DNA from: PALSA-1353 sp050012375
GTDB taxonomy: Bacteria > Planctomycetota > Phycisphaerae > Tepidisphaerales > Tepidisphaeraceae
DNA: 64,000 nt
Reading direction: 5' to 3'
NCBI GenBank assembly: GCA_050012375.1
Contig: JBEKHH010000015.1
Span: forward strand, 1-64,000
The notes beneath the pieces were generated by a model, which had not been told where the DNA came from, did no database searches, and worked only from the letters and a program-made list of their open reading frames with translations. The position numbers and the translations under genes are program-made. Positions 8,120-17,423 of the stretch are shown here, piece after piece (position 1 is the stretch's first letter; the number at the start of each line of letters is the position of its first letter).

Positions 8120-8683
8120 TTAGCCGTCCGGCTTTCCCAGGAACTGCACGCGCATCGAGCCGTAGTCGCGAATATCCAGGGGGCGAAGGGCCGGCAGATC
8201 CAAACGGTCGCCAACATCGTGGCGGAAAACGACCAATCCCTTCGGCGAAAGATGTTTGGCCGCGATCTGAGCGGCCAGGGTTGTCAAATCACCTGCTCGA
8301 TCGGTCAGGAAGGCGTAGGGTGGATCGAGGAAAAGAAGATCGGCGCGGCGGGCGGGTTCGGGGGCGGAGGCGAACCAACTGAACACATCGGCGCGAATGA
8401 TTTTGCAGCGGTCCTGCACGGCCAAACTCGCGATGTTCTTTTGCAGGCGATCCAGCGCCGATCGGTCGGATTCGTAGAAAGTTACCGAGGCCGCGCCGCG
8501 GCTTAGACTTTCCAGGCCCAGGCTGCCGGTGCCGGCGAAGAGGTCGCAGACCACGGCGCTTTCGAGCCAGGGCGAGACGATGTCGAAAACGGATTGCTTG
8601 ACGCGATCGGTGATGGGGCGGGTCACGCCGCCCGCCGGCGGGAGCAACTTTCGGCTTCGGAATTCGCCGGCGATGATGCGCAT
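8120..8683 (-). CDS. rsmD: 16S rRNA (guanine-966-N2)-methyltransferase RsmD
   Basis: Methylates G966 of 16S rRNA with S-adenosylmethionine. The 187 residues include MRIIAGEFRSRKL at the N-terminus, the SAM-binding loop LFAGTGSLGLESLSRGA and the catalytic DPPY. Length and motif order fit the family. It converges on rph and diverges from the HYExAFE gene. Confidence 0.95.
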   Translation of the reverse strand: MRIIAGEFRSRKLLPPAGGVTRPITDRVKQSVFDIVSPWLESAVVCDLFAGTGSLGLESLSRGAASVTFYESDRSALDRLQKNIASLAVQDRCKIIRADVFSWFASAPEPARRADLLFLDPPYAFLTDRAGDLTTLAAQIAAKHLSPKGLVVFRHDVGDRLDLPALRPLDIRDYGSMRVQFLGKPDG

Positions 8684-8731
8684 CCGACAAATGTAGCCAA
8701 TGGAAGGGACGTTCCGCTAGAATTGCCGTCC

Positions 8732-9229
8732 GTGGCGGATCGGAGTGTACATTACGAAGCGGCGTTTGAGGCGTGTTTGCGAGAGCGCGGCATCCCCTAC
8801 GTCGCGGTGGACGAGGCCAAGAGGGCTTTGTTCGCCAATGCCCGGCTCAAGAGCTTTGATTTCGTGGTTTACAGCAAAAATGGCCCGAATCTGCTGATCG
8901 ACGTGAAAGGAAGAAGCCGCCGCAATCGCTCCGAGCGGGCCGGGTTCGAGACCTGGGCAACCGAGCACGATGTCAACGACCTGATGGAATGGGAGCAGGT
9001 GTTCGGGGCGGGGTTCAAGGCGGTGCTGATGTTTATCTATTGGATCGATCCGCCGCTGAGCGCCCAATCCGGCATGTTCCACCATCGAGACAAATGGTAT
9101 CTGATCATGGGGATCGATTTGGCGGAGTACCGCGCGCACATGAGGCGGCGCTCGGCCAAGTGGGAAACGGTCTGTTTGCCGGCACAGGAATTTCGCTCGC
9201 TTGCCCGGCCGCTGGAAACCTGGTTATGA
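8732..9229 (+). CDS. HYExAFE family protein, possible nuclease fold
   Basis: The N-terminal motif HYEAAFE (residues 7-13) identifies the HYExAFE family, best known from planctomycetes and of unknown function. The GTG at 8732 is taken as start because conservation begins there and the rsmD gene lies just upstream on the other strand. Inference: acidic E9 and E13 in the first helix, D43 in KSFDFVVY, and D57-x-K59 in LIDVKGR resemble a PD-(D/E)XK nuclease layout, much like YraN at 2218. The stop overlaps the ATG of the next gene, so they share an operon. Confidence 0.85.
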   Translation: MADRSVHYEAAFEACLRERGIPYVAVDEAKRALFANARLKSFDFVVYSKNGPNLLIDVKGRSRRNRSERAGFETWATEHDVNDLMEWEQVFGAGFKAVLMFIYWIDPPLSAQSGMFHHRDKWYLIMGIDLAEYRAHMRRRSAKWETVCLPAQEFRSLARPLETWL

Positions 9230-9471
9230 TGGATCGTATGCGGCGAAGGTTAGCTTTTTTTATTGTCCTGCTGACGGTGGCATTAGCGCCGCTTTCGGCG
9301 ATGGCGGACGACACCGCGCCAAAAAGCTATGACGGACGGCTGGACGATTATGCCCAGCCGGTGACGCTCGATAGCGGCGGGACGGCACTGACTTATTTTT
9401 TGTTGGTCGGGCTGGGCGTTATCGGCCTGCTCGCACTGTTTAAGAATGCCAGGCGTTCGCATCTGGATTGA
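9226..9471 (+). CDS. Small membrane protein with signal peptide, unknown function
   Basis: 81 residues. Residues 1 to about 26 form a hydrophobic signal-like segment ending in a probable cleavage site near SAMADD. A short polar region follows, then a second transmembrane helix (ALTYFLLVGLGVIGLLALF) and a basic tail. This predicts an N-out, C-in topology. ATGA overlaps the HYExAFE stop. Two further in-frame ATGs lie within the first five codons. I recognise no family. Confidence 0.6.
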   Translation: MMDRMRRRLAFFIVLLTVALAPLSAMADDTAPKSYDGRLDDYAQPVTLDSGGTALTYFLLVGLGVIGLLALFKNARRSHLD

Positions 9472-9506
9472 TCGTCAAGCAGATAAACCATCAACGGGAG
9501 GCATCG

Positions 9507-9794
9507 ATGAAATCGACTGTCTTGTGGGGCTTGGTCGGCCTGAACGCGGTGCTGCTGCTGCTGTTTGCCGGGCAGTTTAACCGGCTGAATACGGCGCAGG
9601 CGCAAATTCATCGTCCGGCGGATTACCTTCTGATCCCCGGCGAGGTAAACGGCGGGTCGACGGCGCTGGTGTATATCATCGATTCGACCAACGGCCGGCT
9701 TGGGGCGATGGCCTATGATGAATCGAGCCGAATGCTCCAGACGATGCCCCAGATCGATCTCAACCGGGTTTACAGCGCCGCGGTGGGACGCTGA
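9507..9794 (+). CDS. Small exported protein, paralogue A
   Basis: 95 residues beginning MKSTVLWGLVGLNAVLL, a signal-anchor or signal peptide, followed by a beta-rich region with VYIIDSTNGRLGAMAYD. GGGAGG sits seven bases before the ATG. The mature part resembles the product at 9828 (shared pattern V-x-GG...YI(I/L)D...G...YD...R-x-L), so the two are probably a duplication. Likely periplasmic. Function unknown. Confidence 0.7.
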   Translation: MKSTVLWGLVGLNAVLLLLFAGQFNRLNTAQAQIHRPADYLLIPGEVNGGSTALVYIIDSTNGRLGAMAYDESSRMLQTMPQIDLNRVYSAAVGR

Positions 9795-9827
9795 TTGCCC
9801 GAACTCAACTGATTCAAAGAGGTCAAC

Positions 9828-10094
9828 ATGGACCGAAAACTGATTGCCATTTGCGTTCTGACGATTTCGGCGGTCGCGCTGATGATCGCCAATTTTGTCG
9901 CCCCCGCCGCCAAGGCCGATGTGGCGGTCAACAGCCACGACTATCAAGCGGTGACGGCCCGCGTGCAGGGGGGCGGGGAAGGGCTTTACATCCTCGATAA
10001 CCGCACCGGGCTGATCGTCATCTTGACATATGATCCAAACACGCGGTCGCTGATTCCGCGGGCGGCGCGTCCGGTGATGGATGCCTTTCGATAA
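9828..10094 (+). CDS. Small exported protein, paralogue B
   Basis: 88 residues with an N-terminal signal peptide (MDRKLIAICVLTISAVALM, then APAAKAD as a likely cleavage region) and a short beta-rich mature domain containing LYILDNRTGLIVILTYD. AGAGG lies upstream of the ATG. It is similar to the preceding gene product. Its TAA stop shares its last A with the ATG of bioB, which suggests translational coupling. Confidence 0.7.
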   Translation: MDRKLIAICVLTISAVALMIANFVAPAAKADVAVNSHDYQAVTARVQGGGEGLYILDNRTGLIVILTYDPNTRSLIPRAARPVMDAFR

Positions 10095-11128
10095 TGCCGT
10101 CTCGCGCGACAAACATGCCCGGAGAGATTCGTTACGACTGGACGGAGCCGCGGATCCGCGCGCTGGCGGAGATGGGGCTCCTGGACCTGGTGTTCCGGGC
10201 GGCGGAGGTTCATCGTCGCTATCACGACCCGCGGGAAGTGCAGGTCTGCAAGCTGATTTCGATCAAGACGGGGGCCTGCCCGGAAGATTGCGCCTATTGC
10301 TCGCAGTCCTCCCGATACGAGACGGACGTGCGGGCGACGGCCCTGATGGAGCGGGAGGAGGTCCTGGAAATCGCGCGGCGCGCCAAGGAAGCGGGGGCGA
10401 GCCGGGTTTGTCTCGGCGCGGCTTGGCGGGAGGTCAAGGACAACCAGCAGTTTGATCGCGTGCTGGAAATGGTGCGCGGCGTGAGCGATCTTGGCTTGGA
10501 AGTCTGCTGTACGCTCGGGATGCTGAATGAGCATCAGGCCAGGCGACTCGAAGAAGCCGGGCTTTATGCGTACAACCACAACGTCGACACGTCCCAGCGG
10601 TTTTACGAGACGATCATCACGACGCGGAAGTTTGCGGATCGGCTCAAGACGATAGAGCAGGTTCGCAAGACCGGCGTGACGGTTTGTTCGGGCGGGATCA
10701 TCGGGATGGGAGAGACGATGGAAGATCGCCTGTCGATGCTGCAAACTCTGGCGACGATGCGGCCGCATCCAGAATCGGTGCCGATCAATATTTTGGCGAA
10801 GGTGCCGGGCACTCCGATGGCGGATCGGCCGGATGTGCCGATCTCCGATGCGGTTCGGATGATCGCGCTGGCGAGGCTGCTGATGCCGGCGTCGGTGGTG
10901 CGGCTGTCGGCGGGGCGGGCAAAGCTGTCGGTGAGCGATCAGGCGCTTTGCTTCCTGGCCGGAGCCAATTCCATTTTCTCCAGCGACGACGGGCAAATGC
11001 TCACCCAGGCGGTTCCATCGCCGAATTACGATGCGGATGCGGCGCTTCTGGAACTGCTGGGCCTGCGGCCGCGGGAGCCGTTCAAGAAGGCGAATCGCAC
11101 CGAGGATGAAGCGGCTGCGCTGGCGTGA
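10094..11128 (+). CDS. bioB: Biotin synthase BioB
   Basis: Radical SAM enzyme that inserts sulfur into dethiobiotin, the last step of biotin synthesis. The 4Fe-4S cluster motif C-x3-C-x2-C is at C62, C66 and C69 (GACPEDCAYCSQS). YNHNVDTSQRFYETIITTR and GGIIGMGET are further BioB signatures. The 344-residue length is normal. No other biotin gene is in the window. Its start overlaps the stop of the upstream small exported protein gene. Confidence 0.96.
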   Translation: MPSRATNMPGEIRYDWTEPRIRALAEMGLLDLVFRAAEVHRRYHDPREVQVCKLISIKTGACPEDCAYCSQSSRYETDVRATALMEREEVLEIARRAKEAGASRVCLGAAWREVKDNQQFDRVLEMVRGVSDLGLEVCCTLGMLNEHQARRLEEAGLYAYNHNVDTSQRFYETIITTRKFADRLKTIEQVRKTGVTVCSGGIIGMGETMEDRLSMLQTLATMRPHPESVPINILAKVPGTPMADRPDVPISDAVRMIALARLLMPASVVRLSAGRAKLSVSDQALCFLAGANSIFSSDDGQMLTQAVPSPNYDADAALLELLGLRPREPFKKANRTEDEAAALA

Positions 11129-11208
11129 TCGACGAAAGCGCCCGCGTTTCCGCGGCGTTTCATCTTAATTCTCAAATCTCGCATTTCAGATTTCAAATTC
11201 GAGGTTCT

Positions 11209-12936
11209 TCATTTCGCCGGGCCATGCGTGTGGGCCGAATCGCCCATGGTGGGTGAGTAAACCGGCAGGCGAATGGTGAAGGTGGTGCCTTCGCCCAGGG
11301 CGCTTTTCAGGCTGATGGAGCCATCGTGCTCATCGACGATTTTCTTGGCGACGGCCAGGCCCAGGCCGGTGCCGCGATTCCCCTTGGTGGAATGGAACAG
11401 CTCGAACATGTGGTTCATCAGGTTGGGCGGTATGCCGACGCCGTTGTCGATGACCTCGATGATGGATTCGCGGCTTTCGCTGTCGTAACGGCAAACGACG
11501 CGGATGAGGCCCTTGTTAGGTTCGACGGCGTCGAGGGCATTGTTGAGAAGATTCATCAGCACTTGATGAAGGCCGTCCGGGTCGGCGGGGAAGGCGGGAT
11601 GATTGGGCTCGACGTCGGCGACGGCCATGACGCCCTTGTCGTTGGCGGCGGTGGCGACCAGTTCGAGGCATTCCTCAATCAGGACCTTGGGGTTGATCTG
11701 CTCCATCTTCGGCTCGCGCGGGCGGCTGTAGGCCAGGAGATTCATCGTCAGGTTGTAGATTTTCTCGAGGTTTCGATCGACGACGCGCCAGCCCTTGGCG
11801 GCCTGGGGGAGATTCCCGGCGCGAAGGCCCATCTCGACGACGTCCGCGCCGCCGCGCAGCGCCTGGAGAATGTTCTTGATCGAATGGGACAAGGCGGCGG
11901 TGGTTTCGCCGACGGCCGCTAGACGTTCGCCCTGGAGGCCCGCCTGGTAGAGCTTGGCGTTGGTGGCGGCCAGGCCGGCCTGCATGCCGATGGCCGTCAG
12001 CAGGCGAAGCTGATCGGGAGCATAGGTGTAATTCTTGACCGAGCTGTCGACGTAGATGATCCCGATGATCTCTTCCTGGCTTTTGCCGGACAATTTGCTC
12101 GACTTGATCGGGACGCACAGTGCGCTGCGGATGCCGAGGTTGTGAACGCTTTTGCCGGCGGAGAAACGGCGGTCCGCCATGGCGTTGCTCGAGAGGACGC
12201 CTTCGCCGCTGCTGAGCACGTGATTGATGATCGTGCGCGAGGCGTGAATTTTTTCGGGGATCGGCTTTTGCTCGGATTCGACGGCAATGCGGGCGTCTTC
12301 GTCGTTGGCCTTGGTTTTTGAGCCTTCGTCTTCGCGCGTGCGGACGACTTTGGGGACCAGCTCGCCTTTCTTTTCGTCGTAAAGGAAAATGATTCCGTGG
12401 TCAGCCTTGACGTGCTCGAAAACCAGGTCCATGACGACTTCCAGCACCTGGTCCACGCCGAAGCTGCTCCCCAGCGCCGCGCCGAGCTGGTAGAGGATTT
12501 TAAGATTGGCCATGGCGACGGCGGCGGGCTCCGGAACGGCCAGGACCATGGAGTCTTCGGATGAGGGGACGGTGTGCATGATGGAGCTGTCCATCCCCGC
12601 TTCGACGCCGGCGAGGGCGACGTTGCCGCCGCTGGACCGCGTCACGCCGGGCTGGGCGCCGAAAACCATCAGCGTTCTGCCGACGCGAATCTGGTCTCCC
12701 AGTTTCAGCGAGAACCGATTGTTCACACGCGTGCCATTGATGTAGCTGCCGTTGGCGCTGCCCATGTCGCGTAAAACCCACTCGCCGTCATTCGGCAGGA
12801 GTTCGGCGTGTTGGCGGCTGACGGTGTTGTCGGTGATGGGCAATTGGCGGCTGTCGCGGCCGATCAATACCGGAGCGTCGGGCAATTCAAATCGCCGCCC
12901 CTTGTCCGGACCCTGCAATACCAGGAGGGTAAGCAC
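11209..12936 (-). CDS. FHA-GAF sensor histidine kinase
   Basis: A soluble two-component kinase with three visible parts. An FHA domain occupies about residues 1-95 (IGRDS, SRQHAEL, GSANGSYINGTR), a GAF domain about 145-335, and a kinase core follows. The phospho-acceptor is probably H351 in AALSHSIKN, and the ATPase has NLLNNALDAV, DNGVGIPP and GTGLGLAVAKKIVDEH. There is no membrane segment, so it should sense a cytoplasmic ligand or phosphothreonine partner. It starts with GTG. No response regulator is adjacent, so the partner must be encoded elsewhere. Confidence 0.92.
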   Translation of the reverse strand: MLTLLVLQGPDKGRRFELPDAPVLIGRDSRQLPITDNTVSRQHAELLPNDGEWVLRDMGSANGSYINGTRVNNRFSLKLGDQIRVGRTLMVFGAQPGVTRSSGGNVALAGVEAGMDSSIMHTVPSSEDSMVLAVPEPAAVAMANLKILYQLGAALGSSFGVDQVLEVVMDLVFEHVKADHGIIFLYDEKKGELVPKVVRTREDEGSKTKANDEDARIAVESEQKPIPEKIHASRTIINHVLSSGEGVLSSNAMADRRFSAGKSVHNLGIRSALCVPIKSSKLSGKSQEEIIGIIYVDSSVKNYTYAPDQLRLLTAIGMQAGLAATNAKLYQAGLQGERLAAVGETTAALSHSIKNILQALRGGADVVEMGLRAGNLPQAAKGWRVVDRNLEKIYNLTMNLLAYSRPREPKMEQINPKVLIEECLELVATAANDKGVMAVADVEPNHPAFPADPDGLHQVLMNLLNNALDAVEPNKGLIRVVCRYDSESRESIIEVIDNGVGIPPNLMNHMFELFHSTKGNRGTGLGLAVAKKIVDEHDGSISLKSALGEGTTFTIRLPVYSPTMGDSAHTHGPAK

Positions 12937-13003
12937 GAGATCAGTTTATCGCTGGGGCGACGGCGGGGAAAGGCCCCGTTCGACGCCGATTCTCGGCAAA
13001 GAG

Positions 13004-13028
13004 CGCCCCGAGGGCGGGCCGGCTAAAC
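13004..13028 (+). repeat. Stem-loop plus GCTAAAC element (family H, copy 3)
   Basis: CGCCC and GGGCG form a five-pair stem with a three-base loop, followed by GGCCGGCTAAAC. It sits between the barrel protein gene and the histidine kinase gene, on the strand opposite to both. Confidence 0.6.
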
Positions 13029-13035
13029 CGTTGGC

Positions 13036-13680
13036 TCAGAAGCGAAGACTGATGAACGCGCCGGCGCGAAATTCCTGGGCGTGGTTTCCGAAGGCGCCAA
13101 AACCGCCCCAGGCGGACATATAGGAGAGTTCCAGCCCGGCCGCGGCGGGGCCCCAGCCGACGCCGGCTTGGATTGCCGGACGGATTTCGAATGCCGCCCC
13201 GGTATGGTTCAGGGTGTTGAAAATGGTGAAGTTGCCGTTTTGGGCAACCTGGTCAATCGAATAAGTGTTAACCAGCAGCCCCGCGCCGATTCGCGGCTTG
13301 AGAAAGATGTTGGTGCGGGGTAACCAGAATTCCAGGGCGAAACGAGGCTCGATTTCGAAGTTCCCCAGATCCGAGTTGAGATTCTCCTCGCCAAAGACAT
13401 TGTTGCCATTCTGGACGGCGACATCCTGGCTATCCCAATAACCTGTGCCGGTGAGTCCAAAGCCCAGGAGAGCGGGAGAGCCGGGGTAGGGGAAGTGCCA
13501 GGCGAAGTCGCCGTCGATGTAAGCCCCGTCCTTGTCGTAGAAGAGTCCGGGGCTGGTTCCGGTATGGAGATGCGAGTAGCCGGCCCCGAGCGAGTATTCG
13601 CCGAACTGGGCGGATGCCACGGAACAGGAGATCAGGAGTCCCAACACAAAACAAAAGCCGCGCACCGATAATGATCGCAT
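13036..13680 (-). CDS. Putative outer-membrane beta-barrel protein
   Basis: 214 residues starting MRSLSVRGFCFVLGLL, a signal peptide ending near SVASAQF. The mature part alternates short hydrophobic strands and glycine/aromatic turns (for example SLGAGYSHLHTG and RAGAFISLRF), and the last residue is Phe, as in many outer-membrane barrels. The ATG at 13680 is preceded by AAAGGGG. The specific role (pore, adhesion or other) cannot be read from the sequence. Confidence 0.75.
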   Translation of the reverse strand: MRSLSVRGFCFVLGLLISCSVASAQFGEYSLGAGYSHLHTGTSPGLFYDKDGAYIDGDFAWHFPYPGSPALLGFGLTGTGYWDSQDVAVQNGNNVFGEENLNSDLGNFEIEPRFALEFWLPRTNIFLKPRIGAGLLVNTYSIDQVAQNGNFTIFNTLNHTGAAFEIRPAIQAGVGWGPAAAGLELSYMSAWGGFGAFGNHAQEFRAGAFISLRF

Positions 13681-13783
13681 AATGCCCCTTTCATTTTGCG
13701 GCAATTATCCGGTCGCGCGGCGGTTACGGTCAATAGCCATTTTTCGGCAATAGAGGTTTCGCAGGCATTTTTGCGATGGCGGA

Positions 13784-16700
13784 TCAGGTCTTGAGCACGG
13801 CCGGTGCGGTTGAGTCCGCTTCATTGCGCGTCTCGCGCTCGTACGCGGCCTTCAACAGATTCCGAAGAATCATCAGCAGGGTATCGGATTCCAAAAACCC
13901 CTTGGGCATGCGCAGGTAGACGGTCTTCTCGTCGATCACCCGCAACGATCCGGGCGCGCCGGTCAGGCCAGCCTGGGCTCGCGAGGCGTTGCCCACGGTG
14001 AGCACCACGTCCGGGTCCTTTTTGATAATGCTTTTGATCCCGAAAATACCGGCCAGCAGCCGCAATTCCGTCAATGCCATCAATAGCACCGCCGGGCGCG
14101 GGGGCGGTCCGAAGGCGTCGGTTAAATCCTGTTCCAGCAGGTTCAGCATTTCCAGAGAGGTGCATCGCGTCAATCGTCGATAGACATCCATTCGCTGGCG
14201 ATCGGCGGCGATCCATTGCTTGGGGACCAGGGCGGAGACGCCGATGTCCAGGTGCGCCTCGGGCTTGACGGCCTTGGGCTCGTTTTTGAGTTGGCGGGTG
14301 GCCTCTTCGAGAAGCTGGCAATACATTTCGTAACCGACGGTGGAGATGTGGCCGCTCTGCTCGGGGCCGAGGATGTTTCCAGCGCCGCGAATTTCCAGGT
14401 CGCGCATGGCGATCTTGAAGCCGGCGCCGAGATGGCTGTACTCCTCGATGGCCTTCAATCTCTTGGCGGCAACCGGCGTTACGGGGCGATCCGTCGGCAA
14501 TAATAGATAGCAATAGGCGCGGTTCTTGTAGCGGCCGACCCGGCCGCGAAGCTGGTGCAGCTCGCTCAGGCCGAATCGGTCGGCCTGATTGATGAAAATG
14601 GTGTTGGCGTTGGGAATGTCCAACCCACTTTCGATGATCGTGGTGCAAACCAGGACATCCGCCTCGTGGCGGATAAATTTCATCATCACGTCTTCCAACT
14701 CCCCTTCGGGCATCTGGCCATGGCCGATGATGATCCGGGCGTCGGGCACGAGCTTGAGAATCTCATCGGCGGCCTCGGCGATGTTGTAGACGCGGTTGTG
14801 CACGAAATAGACCTGCCCCTCGCGATTCAGCTCGCGGACGATGGCCTGTTGAATGCGCTGTTTGTCGTAGGCGATGACCTCGGTGACGATGCTGCGGCGG
14901 TCCTGCGGGGCGGTGGTCAGCGAGCTGATGTCGCGCAGGCCCAACATGCCCATGTGCAGCGTGCGGGGGATGGGGGTGGCTGACATCGTCAGGACGTCCA
15001 CGGTTCGTCGCATCTGCTTCAATCGCTCTTTATGCGTCACGCCGAATCGCTGCTCCTCGTCGATCACGACCAGGCCGAGATCGGCAAACTTCACGTCCTT
15101 GCTCAAGATTCGATGGGTGCCGATCAGGATGTCGATTTGTCCGGCGGCAGTGCGTCGCACGGCTTCCTTTTGCTCTTTTGCGGTCTTAAACCGGCTGATG
15201 GATTCGACGTGGAACGGGTAATCCGCCATTCGCTCGCGGAAGGATCGCTCGTGCTGTTCGGCCAGCACGGTCGTCGGCACCAGGATCGCCACCTGTTTGC
15301 CGTATTCCACCGCCTTGAAGGCGGCGCGCATGGCCAGTTCGGTCTTGCCGTATCCGACGTCTCCGCAGAGCAAGCGGTCCATCGGGCGGGGTTTTCGCAT
15401 GTCCTGCTTGATTTCCTCGGAGCCGGCGATCTGGTCGGCCGTCGGCTCGTACGGGAATTCCGCTTCGAATTCTTTTTGCCATTCGGTATCGGGCGGATAG
15501 GCGACGCCTTCCTGGGCGGCGCGGGCGGCCTGCACGTCGAGCAAATCGGCGGCCATATCCATGATGGCTTCGGAGACTTTCGCCTTCTGCTTTTCCCAGA
15601 CGCCGCTGCCGAGGCGTGAAAGCCGGGGATGCCCGTGAAACCCGCCGATATATTTCTGCACCAAATTGATCCGCGCCGCCGGAACGTGCAGGACAGCGCT
15701 GTCGGCGAATCGGAGAGTGAGATATTCCTCGCTCTTGCCGTCCTTGGTCATGGCGTGCATGCCGGTGAACTTGGCGATGCCGTGGGCGACGTGGACGACA
15801 TAATCCCCCTCCATCAGATCGAGGAATGAATCGACGGGTCGGGAGGCGATGACCTTGCCGACGCGCCGGCGCTGCTCGTAGCGGTGAAACAGCTCGTGAT
15901 GGCCGAGGAATGCCGCGGGCTTCTGCGCGTCGCCGAAATCCCAGACGAATCCGCGATGCAGGTAGCCGATGGATGCTTCGATCCCGGCGCTGAGGCCGGG
16001 GACTTCGCCGTCGATCAGCTCGATGAAGCGTTGTTTCTCCCCCTCATTCTCGCAGAAGATGGTGACATCATGCGTCTGGGCGGTCTCGGCCAGTTCCTTG
16101 ATCGCCTTCTTGGCTTCGGTCTCGAATCTCTGCAGCGAACCGGCCGGCAGGCGAACGTGGGGGACGTTGTCTGGGACCATCATCGCCTGCTGATCGAACT
16201 GACTCAGCTCGACGCGGGCGAATTGCGAAGCGAGCTGGAGGATCGCATTCAGCGGATAAATTCCCTTCACCTCGCTCAGGCGATCGAGATAACTTTTGGA
16301 TTGCTCGGCGATTTCGAGGGGGGCCCATAACGCGACGATTCCGTCGGCGGGTAAATAGCTGAAAAGGCTGGTCGATTCGCCGGTTTCGGGCAGCTGTCCC
16401 TTGATGTCGATGACCCAGACACGTTGCAGCGTCTCGCCGGAGCCTAGGGAGTCGAGATCGAAGCGGCGGATGGATTCGATTTTGTCGTCGAAGAAATCAA
16501 CGCGGAAGGTGAAGCCGAATTGCTCGCCGGCCTGGGCGAAAATTCCGGGCAGATAAATGTCGATGATTCCGCCGCGGACGGCGAAATCGCCGGGGACCTC
16601 GACTTGTTCGAGGCGGCTGTAGCCGTGTTCGGCCAGCCAGACGATCAGTTTTTCAGGCTCGAGCTTTTGGCCGGGTTGGAGGGAGAGCATCAGGTGCTGC

Positions 16701-17122
16701 AACTGCCGGGGCGAGGGGACGGATTGCATGAGGGACTGAATGGAGGCGATGAGCACGCCGGAATCAGTCCAATTGCCGCTACTGGAGGCGAGGCGGGCGA
16801 TGAGTCGAAGGCGATTGGAGACCTGCTCCTCGCTGGCGCGGCCGAGGCTTGCGGCGAGTTCGAGAGCGGGGAGGATTTCCGGGCGGCGGCCGGAAAAAAG
16901 CTCGACGTCATCGGCCAAATCGTCGGCCTCGTCGAGGTGTCCGCAGATGAGCAGCACGGGGCGATTCAGCTGGGCGCGGATGGCGGCGATGACGGCGGCG
17001 ACGCTGGCGCCCCAGAGTCCCGATGCCGCGGCGGCGCGCTGATCGCGCAAGATATTGGCGACCTCTTTCAGTTGGCGCGCAGCGACGACCCGCCCGATGG
17101 AGGCGGGAAGGGGTGGTTCCAT
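13784..17122 (-). CDS. mfd: Transcription-repair coupling factor Mfd
   Basis: DNA translocase that removes stalled RNA polymerase from lesions and recruits UvrA. Of about 1112 residues, the N-terminal third is the UvrB-like region, then the CarD-like polymerase-interacting domain (GDYVVHVAHGIAKFTGM). The RecG-like helicase follows with CGDVGYGKTELAMRAAF, DEEQRFG, SATPIPRTL and QLRGRVGR, and then the C-terminal D7 domain. I placed the start at 17122 (MEPPLPAS), since an upstream extension would run over the start of actA. Confidence 0.96.
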   Translation of the reverse strand: MEPPLPASIGRVVAARQLKEVANILRDQRAAAASGLWGASVAAVIAAIRAQLNRPVLLICGHLDEADDLADDVELFSGRRPEILPALELAASLGRASEEQVSNRLRLIARLASSSGNWTDSGVLIASIQSLMQSVPSPRQLQHLMLSLQPGQKLEPEKLIVWLAEHGYSRLEQVEVPGDFAVRGGIIDIYLPGIFAQAGEQFGFTFRVDFFDDKIESIRRFDLDSLGSGETLQRVWVIDIKGQLPETGESTSLFSYLPADGIVALWAPLEIAEQSKSYLDRLSEVKGIYPLNAILQLASQFARVELSQFDQQAMMVPDNVPHVRLPAGSLQRFETEAKKAIKELAETAQTHDVTIFCENEGEKQRFIELIDGEVPGLSAGIEASIGYLHRGFVWDFGDAQKPAAFLGHHELFHRYEQRRRVGKVIASRPVDSFLDLMEGDYVVHVAHGIAKFTGMHAMTKDGKSEEYLTLRFADSAVLHVPAARINLVQKYIGGFHGHPRLSRLGSGVWEKQKAKVSEAIMDMAADLLDVQAARAAQEGVAYPPDTEWQKEFEAEFPYEPTADQIAGSEEIKQDMRKPRPMDRLLCGDVGYGKTELAMRAAFKAVEYGKQVAILVPTTVLAEQHERSFRERMADYPFHVESISRFKTAKEQKEAVRRTAAGQIDILIGTHRILSKDVKFADLGLVVIDEEQRFGVTHKERLKQMRRTVDVLTMSATPIPRTLHMGMLGLRDISSLTTAPQDRRSIVTEVIAYDKQRIQQAIVRELNREGQVYFVHNRVYNIAEAADEILKLVPDARIIIGHGQMPEGELEDVMMKFIRHEADVLVCTTIIESGLDIPNANTIFINQADRFGLSELHQLRGRVGRYKNRAYCYLLLPTDRPVTPVAAKRLKAIEEYSHLGAGFKIAMRDLEIRGAGNILGPEQSGHISTVGYEMYCQLLEEATRQLKNEPKAVKPEAHLDIGVSALVPKQWIAADRQRMDVYRRLTRCTSLEMLNLLEQDLTDAFGPPPRPAVLLMALTELRLLAGIFGIKSIIKKDPDVVLTVGNASRAQAGLTGAPGSLRVIDEKTVYLRMPKGFLESDTLLMILRNLLKAAYERETRNEADSTAPAVLKT

Positions 17123-17423
17123 GATGGGGATATCGTAGCGCTGGGGGGCGCTGGCGTAAAGCGCGGGGCGATGCGGCGCCCGCACCGACCGGGGCGACGG
17201 CTCGACTGCGCTCGCCGCAGGCGCGCCCGGTTCAGTTATTTTGCGACGACCAGCGCGGATTGCGATTGCGCATGGCTTGCAATTCCGCGCGATGTTTGAG
17301 AGATTTCCCGTCCGACGAAATGCCGCACCACTCGGTATCGCTGGTGAGGCAACTGGTTTGCAGTAACTCCCGGCAGTTCGGACCGCGCGCTTCAGGGGCG
17401 CCGAAATTGAGTTGACCAACGAC
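17123..17423. other. Divergent intergenic region between mfd and actA
   Basis: About 300 bases between divergent genes, so it must hold promoters for both mfd and the respiratory cluster. I cannot pick out a convincing -35/-10 pair and see no small gene or repeat. Confidence 0.5.
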
